Shown in pieces: positions 25,911-36,167 of a stretch of 64,000 nucleotides of DNA. The notes under the pieces are model-generated. The model was not told the DNA's origin, did no database searches, and saw only the letters and a list, made by a program, of their open reading frames with translations. Location: assembly GCF_003425985.1 (NCBI RefSeq), contig NZ_CP022985.1, positions 1,153,501 through 1,217,500 on the forward strand. The letters run 5' to 3'. The number at the start of each line of letters is the position of its first letter. Position 1 is the first letter of the stretch. The stretch is from Mariniflexile sp. TRM1-10 (GTDB lineage Bacteria; Bacteroidota; Bacteroidia; Flavobacteriales; Flavobacteriaceae). Made by a program: the position numbers and the translations under genes.

Positions 25911-28900
25911 ATGAAAAACAGTTTAAAAAATTACAAAATCTTATTCTTTTTAATCTTAACTACCGCCTATTCCAAGGCACAAAATAATAATTTACTATGG
26001 TATGAACATGCTGCAAGTAATTGGAATGAAGCTTTACCTATAGGAAACGGTCGTATTGGAGGCATGCTTTTTGGAGGCACTGAACATGATAAAATTCAGT
26101 TAAATGAAGAAACCGTTTGGGCTGGTGAACCTGGAAACAATATTCAAAAAGATTATTACCAAGACATTCAAAAGATTAGGGAATTGCTATTTAGTGGCAA
26201 ACATGAAGAAGCTCAAAAAATGGCTCTTGAGGTATTTCCTAAGGATACTCCAAAAAACACCAATTATGGTGTGCCCTATCAAACTGTTGGGAACTTAAAT
26301 CTGCATTTTCCTAATCATAACAATCCATCCGATTATAGAAGGGAATTAAATATTGAAAATGCGATTTCAACGGTTAGCTATACCAAAAATGGTATTCACT
26401 ACAAACGTGAATACTTTGTGTCTTTTCCGGATCAAGTTATGGTGATTCATCTTACGGCCGATAAACCTAAAAGTTTGAGTTTTGAAATTTCAATGGATAG
26501 TCCACAGATAAACCATACTATCTCGACAAAAAAAGGATGGATTCAATTAAGTGGCACAGGTGGTGACCATGAGAACAAAAAAGGAAAAATCAATTTCACT
26601 ACCTTGGTTTACCCTAAATTAATTGGCGGAAAACTTTCCAAAAATAACCAAACCATCTCTATTAAAAATGCCGACGACGTTATTTTGTTTGTAAGCATTG
26701 GGACCAACTTTAAAAACTATAAAGATTTAAGCCATTCAGCTGATAAAATTGCCAAAGAATTTCTTCAAAAAAGCAGTTCTAAACCTTTTAATGATTTAAA
26801 AACGGCTCATGTAAAAGATTACCAATTCTTATTTAACCGAGTCTCTTTAGATTTAGGAAAAAATCTTTATAACGATTCACCTACCAATAAACGTTTAGAG
26901 AGCTTTGTAACTACCGAAGACTTATCGTTAGTATCGCTTTACTTTCAATTTGGACGCTATTTACTTATTTCGAGCTCAAGACCAGGTGGGCAACCAGCCA
27001 ACTTACAAGGTATTTGGAACGATAAATTGTCACCACCTTGGGATAGCAAATACACGGTAAACATCAATACAGAGATGAATTATTGGCCTGCTGAAGTTAC
27101 TAACCTATCTGAACTTCATCAACCACTATTTTCTATGTTAGTTGCTTTATCTGAAACAGGTAAACTAAGTGCTCAAAACATGTATCATGCACGTGGTTGG
27201 AACATACATCATAATACCGACATTTGGCGCATTGCAGGCATTGTTGATGGTGGTTTTTACGGACTTTGGCCTATGGGCGGTGCTTGGTTAAGTCAGCATT
27301 TGTGGCAACATTATTTGTTTACAGGCGATAAAGCCTTTTTAAATAAATACTACCCCATTTTAAAAACTACTGCACAATTTTATGCAGATGTACTTCAAGA
27401 AGAACCTAAAAACAAATGGTTAGTTGTGGCACCTTCAATGTCGCCAGAAAACAAATATAAAGGAAGTGTTGGTGTTACTTACGGAACCACTATGGACAAC
27501 CAATTGGTCTTTGATGTGTTTAGCAATTTTATTAATGCATCTAACATATTAGAAATAGATGCAGAATTCGCAGACTCTGTTGAAACATTGAAGAAAAGAT
27601 TACCACCTATGCAAATAGGCAAGCACAACCAATTACAGGAATGGATCGAAGACTGGGATAAAACAGATGACAAACACCGTCATGTTTCACATCTTTATGG
27701 CTTGTATCCATCGGCACAAATTTCGCCTTTTAAAAACCCTGATTTATTTAAAGCCGCAGAACAAACCCTCGAATATAGAGGTGATGTTTCAACAGGTTGG
27801 TCTATGGGTTGGAAAGTTAATTTTTGGGCACGAATGCTTAACGGAAATAGAGCGTATAAGCTAATTAAAACACAGCTAACTTTAGTAGAAGATGGCACAG
27901 AATCGGGTGGCACGTATCCAAATTTATTCGATGCACATCCTCCTTTTCAAATTGATGGCAACTTTGGTTGTACTGCTGGCATTGCCGAAATGCTCATACA
28001 ATCGCATGATGAAGCCTTACAATTATTACCAGCATTACCAGACACTTGGAAAGAAGGTTCGGTAAAAGGCTTAAAAGCCAGAGGTGGTTTTGAAGTTGAT
28101 TTGGATTGGTCCGAAAACAAGCTAAAAACCTTTAAAATAAAGTCTGATTTAGGTGGAAATTTAAGAATTAGAACTACCGAAATATTATTGGATAAAAATG
28201 GAAAGGAACTCACTAAAGCTTCTGGGAAAAATAGGAATCCGCTTTACCAAACTCCTCAAATAAAAGACCCTTTGATTTCTAAAGAAGCGCAGGTAGAAGC
28301 TTTAAATCTTCCAAAATATAACCTTTATGATATTGAAACGCAAAAGGGAGATGTTTATGAATTTAAAGCCATAGAACAAAAAACCACCACCATCTATTTA
28401 ATTGGTGATTCCACCATGGCCGATTACACAGGCGATTACGATCCCGAAAAAGATTATATGAAAACCAGGTATCCTGTGACTGGCTGGGGGCAAGTGTTTC
28501 AACCCTTTTTAGTTTCTGATAGTTTAAACAAAGTAAAAAATCTTATCAAAACCGATAGTGTTTTAGTTGATGACCGTGCCAGAGGCGGACGCAGTACACG
28601 CACCTTTTTTCAAGAAGGCAGATGGCGTTCTGTTTATGAAAACCTTAAAAAAGATGATATGGTGATCATGCAATTCGGTCATAATGATGCGGCAAAAGAG
28701 AAAACAGAACGTTATGTTGATATTGAAGGCTACAAAGAGTTTTTGAGACTATTTGTTAGCCAAACCAGAGAAAAAGGAGCTATCCCCATTATTTTAACAC
28801 CTGTAGCCAGAAACTACCCTTGGAAAGATGGTGTTTTATATGACGTACATGGTGATTATGACCAAGCTCCTAAAGACGTAGCAGCCGAATTACAAGTGAG

Positions 28901-29117
28901 GCTTATAGATTTAAACAAAAAATCACGAGACTTCTTTACCAAAAAAGGACAAGATTTTGTTACCGATAACTACTTTATGAATCTACCTAAAGGCAAGTAC
29001 GAAGCATACCCTAAAGGGCAAAAAGACAACACACATTTTCAACCAAAAGGAGCTACCGAAGTTGCAAGACTTGTATTTGAGGGATTGCAAGAGTTAAGCA
29101 GTGAAATTAAAAAATAA
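25911..29117 (+). CDS. GH95 alpha-L-fucosidase/galactosidase fused to CE12 acetylesterase
   Basis: 1068 aa. Signal peptide about 1-23. GH95 module about 28-790: [63 protein letters not shown] (about 384), SMSPEN (Glu about 513) and [10 protein letters not shown] (Asp about 681), the usual catalytic residues of the family. The SGNH/CE12 module begins near 825: LIGDSTMAD (Ser), [12 protein letters not shown] (Gly), QFGHND (Asn), DNTHF (Asp/His). GH95 removes alpha-L-fucose or alpha-L-galactose; CE12 removes acetyl groups from rhamnogalacturonan. The linkage suggests an acetylated, fucosylated or galactosylated side chain. The 3' end overlaps a possible GTG start of the next esterase. The start context is TAGATG. 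Confidence 0.92.
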   Translation: MKNSLKNYKILFFLILTTAYSKAQNNNLLWYEHAASNWNEALPIGNGRIGGMLFGGTEHDKIQLNEETVWAGEPGNNIQKDYYQDIQKIRELLFSGKHEEAQKMALEVFPKDTPKNTNYGVPYQTVGNLNLHFPNHNNPSDYRRELNIENAISTVSYTKNGIHYKREYFVSFPDQVMVIHLTADKPKSLSFEISMDSPQINHTISTKKGWIQLSGTGGDHENKKGKINFTTLVYPKLIGGKLSKNNQTISIKNADDVILFVSIGTNFKNYKDLSHSADKIAKEFLQKSSSKPFNDLKTAHVKDYQFLFNRVSLDLGKNLYNDSPTNKRLESFVTTEDLSLVSLYFQFGRYLLISSSRPGGQPANLQGIWNDKLSPPWDSKYTVNINTEMNYWPAEVTNLSELHQPLFSMLVALSETGKLSAQNMYHARGWNIHHNTDIWRIAGIVDGGFYGLWPMGGAWLSQHLWQHYLFTGDKAFLNKYYPILKTTAQFYADVLQEEPKNKWLVVAPSMSPENKYKGSVGVTYGTTMDNQLVFDVFSNFINASNILEIDAEFADSVETLKKRLPPMQIGKHNQLQEWIEDWDKTDDKHRHVSHLYGLYPSAQISPFKNPDLFKAAEQTLEYRGDVSTGWSMGWKVNFWARMLNGNRAYKLIKTQLTLVEDGTESGGTYPNLFDAHPPFQIDGNFGCTAGIAEMLIQSHDEALQLLPALPDTWKEGSVKGLKARGGFEVDLDWSENKLKTFKIKSDLGGNLRIRTTEILLDKNGKELTKASGKNRNPLYQTPQIKDPLISKEAQVEALNLPKYNLYDIETQKGDVYEFKAIEQKTTTIYLIGDSTMADYTGDYDPEKDYMKTRYPVTGWGQVFQPFLVSDSLNKVKNLIKTDSVLVDDRARGGRSTRTFFQEGRWRSVYENLKKDDMVIMQFGHNDAAKEKTERYVDIEGYKEFLRLFVSQTREKGAIPIILTPVARNYPWKDGVLYDVHGDYDQAPKDVAAELQVRLIDLNKKSRDFFTKKGQDFVTDNYFMNLPKGKYEAYPKGQKDNTHFQPKGATEVARLVFEGLQELSSEIKK

Positions 29118-29121
29118 ATCA

Positions 29122-30105
29122 ATGACTGTAAACGTAAAAATCACATCAATATGTTTGCTAATAGCAAGTTTAGCTTTTTCACAAAAAAAAGAAGATTACA
29201 AACCATATACCATAGAAAGTGCGTTTACAAGCTTAAAAAAACAGTATCCAAGCATTACTCCTATTAAACCACTGGACTCTAAAACTATTACGTTTAAAGA
29301 AAATATAACCTATAAAAAGACTAAAGAAACTAATTTAAAATTAGACGCTTATTTACCAAAAGAAAAAGGGAAAAAAACGTATCCAACCGTACTTTTAATT
29401 CATGGTGGTGGTTGGCTAACGGGTAGTAAAGAAAACCAACGCATTATGGCGCAACATCTTGCCTCAAAAGGCTATGTTGCCATTACAGCCTCTTACCGCT
29501 TAGGGTTTGAAGCGGTATATCCAGCAGGCGTGATAGACTTAAAAGATGCTATCAGATGGATGCGAAAACATTCAAAAAAGTATCATATCAATCCAGATAA
29601 AATAGCAGTATTAGGTGCTTCGGCAGGTGCACAATTAGCCGGATTATTAGCCGTAACTCCAAACGCATCTTTGTATAAACCAGATTCAAAAATATCTGAT
29701 GCTGTACAAGCGTATGTAAATGTAGATGGTATTGTATCATTTATTCACCCAGAAGCTGCTGCAGAATCAAAAAGCGGTAAAGCATCTATGGCTGGTATTT
29801 GGCTTGATGGTGAAAAAGAAGAAAATTTCAAAAATTGGAAAGAGGCTTCACCATTAGAGTATGTTGGAAAACATACACCGCCCACTCTTTTTATAAATAG
29901 TGCACAACCACGTTTTCATGCAGGTCGTGATGATATGATTGACATTTTAAATAAATACGACATTTATAGCGAAGTGCATACCATTCCAGATAGTCCACAT
30001 TCTTTTTGGATGGCAAATCCTTGGTTTGAAACAACCCTTAATTATACCGTTAACTTTTTAGATAAAGTATTAAAAGATGAAACATCCTTGCTAAAATACG
30101 ATTAA
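29122..30105 (+). CDS. Alpha/beta-hydrolase carbohydrate esterase
   Basis: 327 aa from the ATG at 29122 (MTVNVKITSICLLIASLAFSQ, a good signal peptide); an in-frame GTG at 29101 overlaps the GH95-CE12 gene and adds seven polar residues. Fold landmarks: LLIHGGGWLTGS (oxyanion HGGGW), SYRL, the nucleophile elbow GASAGA (Ser about 166) and PDSPHSF (His about 291). It is a BD-FAE/CE-type esterase of the HGGGW class, different from the one at 24806, and probably removes acetyl or feruloyl groups. The last nine codons also encode the 5' strand of the leader RNA of the following gene. Confidence 0.87.
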   Translation: MTVNVKITSICLLIASLAFSQKKEDYKPYTIESAFTSLKKQYPSITPIKPLDSKTITFKENITYKKTKETNLKLDAYLPKEKGKKTYPTVLLIHGGGWLTGSKENQRIMAQHLASKGYVAITASYRLGFEAVYPAGVIDLKDAIRWMRKHSKKYHINPDKIAVLGASAGAQLAGLLAVTPNASLYKPDSKISDAVQAYVNVDGIVSFIHPEAAAESKSGKASMAGIWLDGEKEENFKNWKEASPLEYVGKHTPPTLFINSAQPRFHAGRDDMIDILNKYDIYSEVHTIPDSPHSFWMANPWFETTLNYTVNFLDKVLKDETSLLKYD

Positions 30106-30140
30106 CACGGAGAAGCATGGTTATGGATGTAACATCTGAC
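30077..30140 (+). ncRNA. Conserved structured leader RNA, copy 4 (before CE12), overlapping the esterase 3' end
   Basis: P1 is ACATCC (30082-30087) with GGATGT (30125-30130). The conserved joint AACACGGAGAAGCATGGTTA and CATCTGAC (30133-30140) follow. The first 29 nt are also coding sequence of the upstream esterase. CATCTG can pair with CAGATG (30208-30213) at the downstream start codon. Confidence 0.7.
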
Positions 30141-30210
30141 GGATAAATAGAGGAAAGATGATAGAAGAGGTGCTTTGCAACTCATAACCTTATAACCTCA
30201 ACATAAACAG

Positions 30211-30999
30211 ATGAAAAATAAAAATTTTTACAATCAAAAAAACATCGCCTTTTACTTAGCAATTATGCTATATAGTACGTTTGCATTTTCGCAAAACCAA
30301 AAAACTAAAATTTATCTGGTTGGCGACTCCACCATGTGTTTGTATGACGACAGTAGATTTCCACAAGCGGGGTGGGGCATGCCTTTTGCTAATTTTTTCG
30401 ATGCTACTACAGTAGAAATTGAAAACCATGCCAAAGGTGGCAGAAGTACAAAATCGTTTCTTGATGAAAACCGTTGGCAACCTATTGTTGATTCGCTTAA
30501 AGCGGGCGATTACGTGCTAATTCAATTTGGACACAACGATTCTGCTAATTCTAAAAGTCATCCAAACCGTTATGCATCACCTGAAGATTACAAAAAATAC
30601 ATGGGTAAGTACATTACTGAAACAAGAGAGAAAAATGCAAAAATAATTTTAATAACCCCTGTTACCCAAAGAAAATATAATGCAAACGGCGCATTAATAA
30701 AATCACATGAAGCATATTGCGATGCTGTTCTTGAATTAGGCGTAGAATACCATGTACCTGTGATTGATCTTAATACCAAAAGCCATGAATTGGTTGAACA
30801 AATGGGTGAAAAATTTTCCAGAAATCTTTATATGGTTTTTGAACCCAATGAACTACCTCGTTTCCCTGATGGTTTTAATGACAATACCCATTTTAATGAA
30901 TTTGGAGCAAGAAAAATAGCTGAAATTGTGCTTAGGGACATTAGAGCCCAAAAATTAGAATTGGCTAATTATATCGTTAAACCCAAAAGCTCCAAATAA
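30211..30999 (+). CDS. CE12 rhamnogalacturonan acetylesterase (SGNH hydrolase)
   Basis: 262 aa. Signal peptide about 1-27 (ending FAFSQ). One SGNH domain: LVGDSTMCLY (nucleophile Ser about 40), NHAKGGRSTKSF (Gly), IQFGHNDSA (Asn about 109), DNTHFNEFG (Asp/His about 224-227). Length and motifs match secreted rhamnogalacturonan acetylesterases such as YesT/RhgT. It removes acetyl groups from the backbone or oligomers, opening them to lyases and GH28/GH105. It is followed 56 bp later by CE8. The start codon lies in CAGATG after leader RNA copy 4. Confidence 0.93.
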   Translation: MKNKNFYNQKNIAFYLAIMLYSTFAFSQNQKTKIYLVGDSTMCLYDDSRFPQAGWGMPFANFFDATTVEIENHAKGGRSTKSFLDENRWQPIVDSLKAGDYVLIQFGHNDSANSKSHPNRYASPEDYKKYMGKYITETREKNAKIILITPVTQRKYNANGALIKSHEAYCDAVLELGVEYHVPVIDLNTKSHELVEQMGEKFSRNLYMVFEPNELPRFPDGFNDNTHFNEFGARKIAEIVLRDIRAQKLELANYIVKPKSSK

Positions 31000-31055
31000 A
31001 ACATCAAAAATGAACTACCACTAGGAAGAAAGTTAATACCTAAACCTTAAATTTC

Positions 31056-32027
31056 ATGAAGAAAATAGCATCATTAAAATTCATAATACTTCTTCTTTTT
31101 GCTTCTCAATCAATTTTAGCTCAAACCTCAAATTCTGACAAGTATAAATACAATTTTGTAGTAGCCAAAGACGGCAGTGGTGATTACAAATACATTCAAG
31201 ATGCGATTGATGCCATGCGGGTATTTCCTTTGGCTCCCATTACTTTGTACATTAAAAATGGGGTTTATACAGAAAAAATTGAACTCTCTGAAAACAATAC
31301 CGATGTTACTTTTATAGGAGAAAGCACCGATAAAACCATTATAACGTTTAATGATTATTCAGGTAGAGGGAAGCACATAGGCACATTCAATTCATATACA
31401 GTTAAGATATCGGGAAACAGATTCAAAGCTGAAAATATAACCTTTGAAAATTCGGCTGGTACTGTTGGACAGGCATTGGCTTTGTATGTTGATGCAGATA
31501 AAGCTGTATTTAAAAACTGTAAATTTCTTGGAAATCAAGACACCATTTATTTAGGAGGTGAATATTCAAGACAACTTTTTGAAAACTGCTATATTGAAGG
31601 CACCACCGACTTTATTTTTGGCCCTTCAACTGCCGTTTTTAAAGACTGTACCATCCATTGCAAATCCAATTCATATATCACAGCTCCTAACACCACAAAA
31701 GGTAAAGACTTTGGTTTTGTATTTCTTGACTGTAAAATTACTGCAGATGAAACTGTAAACAAACTCTATTTAGGAAGACCTTGGCGCTATTGGGCTAAAT
31801 CTGTATTTGTAAGATGTGATTTACCCAAACAAATTGCTCCTGAAGGTTGGCATAACTGGGGTAATGTTGAAAATGAAAAAACAGCCTTTTTTGCCGAATA
31901 TAAATGTACAGGTGAGGGTTTTAATCCAACAGAAAGAGTCAAGTGGTCACATCAATTAAGTGATAAAGATGCTAAGAAATATACTTTAGAAACTATTTTT
32001 CACTCTTGCTATCCTTGGAAGCTTTAG
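31056..32027 (+). CDS. CE8 pectin methylesterase
   Basis: 323 aa. Signal peptide 1-22 (ending ILAQ). A complete CE8 beta-helix: VVAKDGSGDYKYIQDAIDAM, GQALALYV, GNQDTIY (Asp acid/base about 161), DFIFG (nucleophile Asp about 186), LGRPWR (Arg about 241) and APEGWHNWG. It hydrolyses methyl esters of homogalacturonan. It is the second CE8 of the window, without the PL1 partner of the fusion at 12244, and is the last gene of the long plus-strand series. Confidence 0.94.
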   Translation: MKKIASLKFIILLLFASQSILAQTSNSDKYKYNFVVAKDGSGDYKYIQDAIDAMRVFPLAPITLYIKNGVYTEKIELSENNTDVTFIGESTDKTIITFNDYSGRGKHIGTFNSYTVKISGNRFKAENITFENSAGTVGQALALYVDADKAVFKNCKFLGNQDTIYLGGEYSRQLFENCYIEGTTDFIFGPSTAVFKDCTIHCKSNSYITAPNTTKGKDFGFVFLDCKITADETVNKLYLGRPWRYWAKSVFVRCDLPKQIAPEGWHNWGNVENEKTAFFAEYKCTGEGFNPTERVKWSHQLSDKDAKKYTLETIFHSCYPWKL

Positions 32028-32060
32028 AATAAAGAAAACAAAAACTGCTTTCAAAACAAA

Positions 32061-32094
32061 AAAGGTACTTATAAACATAAGTACCTTTTTTTTT
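32061..32094. terminator. Bidirectional terminator between convergent CE8 and PL10 genes
   Basis: A perfect hairpin, AAAGGTACTTAT-AAAC-ATAAGTACCTTT, has a T-run on its right and an A-run on its left, so it can stop transcription from both sides. Confidence 0.9.
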
Positions 32095-32112
32095 GACTAA
32101 CTCAAATACTTA

Positions 32113-33738
32113 TTAAATACCATGTTTGGTTTTCCAACTACTATACTCAGAGCCTATTAAACTGGCTGGCCAATTGCCGTACCATGCATAACCATTTCTT
32201 CTTTCATGTGATATTTCGGCAATGGTTTTTCTTGGACCACCCCCCTCGGCATCTGCAACTCTACTACAGAAAAATGGCTCATTAGGCTCAAATGTATTAA
32301 ATAATGCCTGATATGTATGACCTGTATAATCATCTAAAGTGTAAAACCTTGCCCACATCACATTTCCTGGAGATTCTACCAATACTTTATCACTACCTGT
32401 ATCTTGTAATTTATAGCCAACTATTTTAACCGATTCAAACCAAGCAACTGCTTTATTAACGGCATCAATTACCTCAGATGATGGATTGTCCAAAGTCATT
32501 AATAAACGTACTATACCAACAGATTCAGAACCGCTATTTGAAGCCAATTCATAATCCCTTGCATCTGCTGGTAATAAAGTTATAGCATTATGTTGAGCAC
32601 ACCATGCCGTTTTTGCACCGTTAATAGTAACTTGAGTGTCCAAAATAACTTGAATACCTTTATCAAATGCTGTTTGTGCTTTAGCTACATAGCTTGCATC
32701 TATTAAATCCATGTTATTTCTCTTCAAAAAGATATCCCTCATTAAGTTCATAACATTTCCCATAGCATTATCATTATAGGTAATATGACGGCTATAGTTA
32801 TTTCTTAACGGGTAATATTGAGGCCAACCACCATTATCATATTGTGCTTCAAGAACCCAATCAATTCCTCTCATGGCTGCCGCTAAATAATCAGGGTTTT
32901 GGGTCGCTTTATAAGCACTCATTAAAGATCTAATTTCTGTTATTGTATGGCCATTATCTGTAGTTGTATCTGTATTATTTTTTTCATTATTAGCCTTTGT
33001 TATTTCAGAAGATGTTTGCACACGATCATACCCAGAAAAATCATTGTGAGGTTCTTTTGGCCATCCACCATTGCTACGTTGCCATAACAACATATTTTCA
33101 GCTTTTAAAGTAGTCGCATAAACGGGCGTTACACCAGATATGTTTATTTGAAGTTGGCCTACCTTCCCACTACCATCGGTAGCTGTTGCTGTTACTGTTA
33201 TTGTCCCATTAAGTTTAGGAGTTAACAATCCAGTATTCGATATGGAAGCATATAGTGCATCTGAAACTGCCCAAGTAACTGCTTTGTTATTGGCATTAGC
33301 AGGTAAAACCTCTACAGATAATTGTTGGGGTTGTCCATCAGTTATATCTGTTCCGGTAATAGAAATACTTTCAACAAAAACCGGTGGCCCTGTTACGCCA
33401 GATATTGTAATGACTTTTTCTGCTGAAATTCCAGACGCATCATTTGCTGTTGCTGTTACCGTTACCGTTCCGTTATCCATAGGTGTTAAAAGTCCAGAAC
33501 TTGAGATAACCGCTACAGATTCATCCGACACACTCCAAGTGACTGTTCTATCAGTAGCATTACTTGGAAGTACTGCAACAGAGAACTGTTTAGCATTTCC
33601 ATCGGTAATATTACTCCCATTAACTACAATATTGTTAACAAGAATGTTTTTTGAGGTTTCATCAGCAGGGTCATCACTACTACATCCATATAGTCCCAAT
33701 AAAAAAACCAACACTATTAATCCTTTAATTTTTTTCAT
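32113..33738 (-). CDS. PL10 pectate lyase with two Big_2 domains, lipoprotein
   Basis: 541 aa. Lipobox YGC (Cys19). Two bacterial Ig-like (Big_2) repeats at about 31-112 and 120-203, each with VTWSVSD/VTWAVSD, GLLTP and GTVTVTATA/GTITVTATA. The PL10 (alpha/alpha)3 catalytic domain spans about 208-541: RSNGGWPKEP, TDNGHTITEIRSLM, NGGWPQYYPLRNNYSRHITYNDNAMGNVM, RRNGYAWYGNWPA. It cleaves homogalacturonan by beta-elimination; the Ig repeats probably hold the enzyme away from the outer membrane. It has its own promoter-like box and palindrome (33784-33795), so it can be expressed with susCD although it lies on the opposite strand. Confidence 0.92.
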   Translation of the reverse strand: MKKIKGLIVLVFLLGLYGCSSDDPADETSKNILVNNIVVNGSNITDGNAKQFSVAVLPSNATDRTVTWSVSDESVAVISSSGLLTPMDNGTVTVTATANDASGISAEKVITISGVTGPPVFVESISITGTDITDGQPQQLSVEVLPANANNKAVTWAVSDALYASISNTGLLTPKLNGTITVTATATDGSGKVGQLQINISGVTPVYATTLKAENMLLWQRSNGGWPKEPHNDFSGYDRVQTSSEITKANNEKNNTDTTTDNGHTITEIRSLMSAYKATQNPDYLAAAMRGIDWVLEAQYDNGGWPQYYPLRNNYSRHITYNDNAMGNVMNLMRDIFLKRNNMDLIDASYVAKAQTAFDKGIQVILDTQVTINGAKTAWCAQHNAITLLPADARDYELASNSGSESVGIVRLLMTLDNPSSEVIDAVNKAVAWFESVKIVGYKLQDTGSDKVLVESPGNVMWARFYTLDDYTGHTYQALFNTFEPNEPFFCSRVADAEGGGPRKTIAEISHERRNGYAWYGNWPASLIGSEYSSWKTKHGI

Positions 33739-33783
33739 ACAATTTTTTTTACTTCATTTTAAATTCAACCTCACAGCACAAGG

Positions 33784-33795
33784 GTAATCGATTGC
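33784..33795 (-). promoter_or_regulatory. Palindromic operator-like site, copy 4 (PL10)
   Basis: GTAATCGATTGC on the plus strand (GCAATCGATTAC toward the gene). On the minus strand it lies one nt after TAATATTG, a -7-like box, with TTG 18 nt further upstream. It is 46 bp before the PL10 start codon at 33738. Confidence 0.7.
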
Positions 33796-33921
33796 ACAAT
33801 ATTATACAAATTTATTTATTTACAAAAATTATTTCGTTAAAAAACAGAATTGCTTTAATTAATTAACATAAAAAGTAAGATAATAACACTTTATCTACTA
33901 TAAAATAAATTGCGCGGCTTT

Positions 33922-36075
33922 TTAAGGCATGGGTTTTAGCCCTTCCCATTTCACATCCCATTTACCATCTTTAGGAAACCCTGGATTTTCAATAGTATTG
34001 CCATCGTAACCTGCACACATAAGTGCCACAGCAGAAAGAATGCCTCCATTACCTGGCAGATACAATGTAAGTCTTGGTGTTTGGTAATTATGCCCGCTTG
34101 GTAAATAGGTATTGGTTATTTCATCCCTTAAAAGTGCTTTTACAGCATCTTCTGGTCGATTAAGTCGTGTGGCCGTCATGGCCTCTAATGGGAAATCCCA
34201 ACCCCATGTATGGTTCCAAGTCCAAACCTCATCAACAATATCAAACGTTTTGTTCATGACTGAAACATCAACAAAATTATTATGTGGCAACATACTCATA
34301 GCTCCTAAAACCGCTGGATGGTCTATGGTGTGCTCACTTGTTGGTGAATACGAGTTAGGCACACTTTCTGCCGCTAGATACACACCATCTTTTTGTGCCA
34401 TTGGCGATAGTTTATCTATAATTTTTTGCCATTCAGCTTCTGGTTGTAACCCCAATCGTTCACGCCATTGTTGTGCTACTTGTAATGCCCATTTCCAATA
34501 AGCCAATTCGAAAGGCGGATTATATGTTTCTAATTTATCAAAACATTCTTGCGCTGGAATAACACCTTTCCCTAAAATATATCGGTCGTTTTCAGCATCA
34601 TAATTTGGATAAGATGCCATAAAATCAGCAGTTGAAAAAATGAGTTTTTGATACTTTTCTAAATGCTCTTTTGATGGATTATTACGATAAATTAACTCCG
34701 CTAGATAGATAACATGTGGTTGCTGCCAAATTAAAAACGACCCGACGTTCGATGGGGCTTCATCGGCATTATGATCGGTCATTTTTTGCCAACGCACACC
34801 TTTATAGCCTTGTCTTTCGGCTATTAGTTTTGCTTTATCATACGCATCAAAATACCAACCCATACTGCTTTCTAATAAATCGGTTCGTCCCCACAAAGGA
34901 TAATGTGCACTGTGCCACCAATACATTTCCATATGTGGTTTACCATACCAACTATTATAAGTCAACCCTGTTTCTTGAACTGGATAATTGCCTGCACATT
35001 GCGAACGTGTTAAATATTGTGACAACACGACACGTCTTTCTATTTCAAAAGCTCTAGGGTCTGTGCATTCTGAAAAATCGACCGCTGCACCCGATTGCCA
35101 AAATTTTTCCCAAGCGTTTATACTATTGGTCTCAACTGTATTAAAAGCAATCACGTCATTATTATTAGCTTGTGAAAAGACTACAGCAATTTCAAAACTG
35201 TCTGCTGTATTGGGTTGGATGGTAAAATAATGCTCCTCAACTTTTGTTACGGAAGCTTCTGTGTTTAAACTAGCTTTTACAAAATAGCGGTCATTATCTA
35301 AAGTTCTGTTGAAAACAAATGCTTTTCCTGTTTGTTTATTGACGGTTGTTTGGTGCAATTCACTACTCGTATAGTTAACACCTCTATCATCAAACTGATT
35401 GGTTGGATATGGAAATCTGAATTTTAATTTGATACGATTTTCCTTTAATAATGGTGATTCTACTTTTGCCGCAATGGCATCCTTGTTAGCATCACCATAA
35501 GTTATTACTTTTACAGGAACACTCTCAACAGTAAAGTTACTTTCAATTTTACCTGTCCAAAGGTTTAATTCTTGATTGATGTCTTTTATATCTTCTGGTT
35601 TAGCAACAGTTCCATCAATCTTAATAATTTCTAACCCAACATTTCCTAACTGAAGACGGTGCGGATTTGCCCGAAAATAATCGGCAGCATCATTTCTTCT
35701 TTTATCTTCTCTATTCTGAATAGCATACAAACTATGGTCGTTCCCATTAAAATTATAGGCTTTTAATGTTTCTTTAAACTCATAATTTTCTGGATTTGGA
35801 GACGTATGCCACCCCCATTCGGATTGGGTTCCTAAGGGTACTCCTTTTTCATAAAATTCGGGAAACGATTGTAGCCCAGTAACATCGACCGTAAAAGCAA
35901 ACTTCCCGTTGCCAACATTTAAAGATCCAAGTGTATCAATTGCTGAAATTTTCACATGATGCCTTGTTACGACTGCTTTTCTATCAATTTTTTCTGGTTC
36001 AGAATCTTTCTCTTTACAAGTAAAAAGACTTGTAAAAAGTAATATTAAAAATATAAGGACGTTTGATTTTTTCAT
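33922..36075 (-). CDS. GH65-like six-hairpin glycosidase, lipoprotein, substrate unknown
   Basis: 717 aa. Lipobox FTC (Cys20). The N-terminal beta-sandwich (about 30-310) starts RHHVKISAIDTLGSLNVGNGKFAFTVDVTGLQSFPEFYEKG, and an (alpha/alpha)6 barrel follows (about 330-690) with YNSWYGKPHMEMYWWHSAHYPLWGR, QQPHVIYLAELIYR, PAQECFD and WTWNHTWGWDFPLEAM. The layout and the GKPHMEMYWWH motif resemble GH65/GH95-type inverting enzymes, but no subfamily is certain and I cannot name the catalytic acid. The setting (pectin side-chain enzymes on both sides) suggests an exo-glycosidase on rhamnogalacturonan-I branches. It could belong to an unclassified glycosidase family. Confidence 0.7.
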   Translation of the reverse strand: MKKSNVLIFLILLFTSLFTCKEKDSEPEKIDRKAVVTRHHVKISAIDTLGSLNVGNGKFAFTVDVTGLQSFPEFYEKGVPLGTQSEWGWHTSPNPENYEFKETLKAYNFNGNDHSLYAIQNREDKRRNDAADYFRANPHRLQLGNVGLEIIKIDGTVAKPEDIKDINQELNLWTGKIESNFTVESVPVKVITYGDANKDAIAAKVESPLLKENRIKLKFRFPYPTNQFDDRGVNYTSSELHQTTVNKQTGKAFVFNRTLDNDRYFVKASLNTEASVTKVEEHYFTIQPNTADSFEIAVVFSQANNNDVIAFNTVETNSINAWEKFWQSGAAVDFSECTDPRAFEIERRVVLSQYLTRSQCAGNYPVQETGLTYNSWYGKPHMEMYWWHSAHYPLWGRTDLLESSMGWYFDAYDKAKLIAERQGYKGVRWQKMTDHNADEAPSNVGSFLIWQQPHVIYLAELIYRNNPSKEHLEKYQKLIFSTADFMASYPNYDAENDRYILGKGVIPAQECFDKLETYNPPFELAYWKWALQVAQQWRERLGLQPEAEWQKIIDKLSPMAQKDGVYLAAESVPNSYSPTSEHTIDHPAVLGAMSMLPHNNFVDVSVMNKTFDIVDEVWTWNHTWGWDFPLEAMTATRLNRPEDAVKALLRDEITNTYLPSGHNYQTPRLTLYLPGNGGILSAVALMCAGYDGNTIENPGFPKDGKWDVKWEGLKPMP

Positions 36076-36167
36076 TATTAAACAGCGTTAATTAGTTATA
36101 TATTATTTACGATTTTAAAAAATTTACTCATGTTGCCAATCATTGAAGTGTTTTAGACTATTTTAAC

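Noticed and set aside
29101..29121. GTG start for the esterase, overlapping GH95-CE12
   Set aside because: The ATG at 29122 gives a clean signal peptide; the GTG adds MKLKNKS, which only lengthens the N-region.
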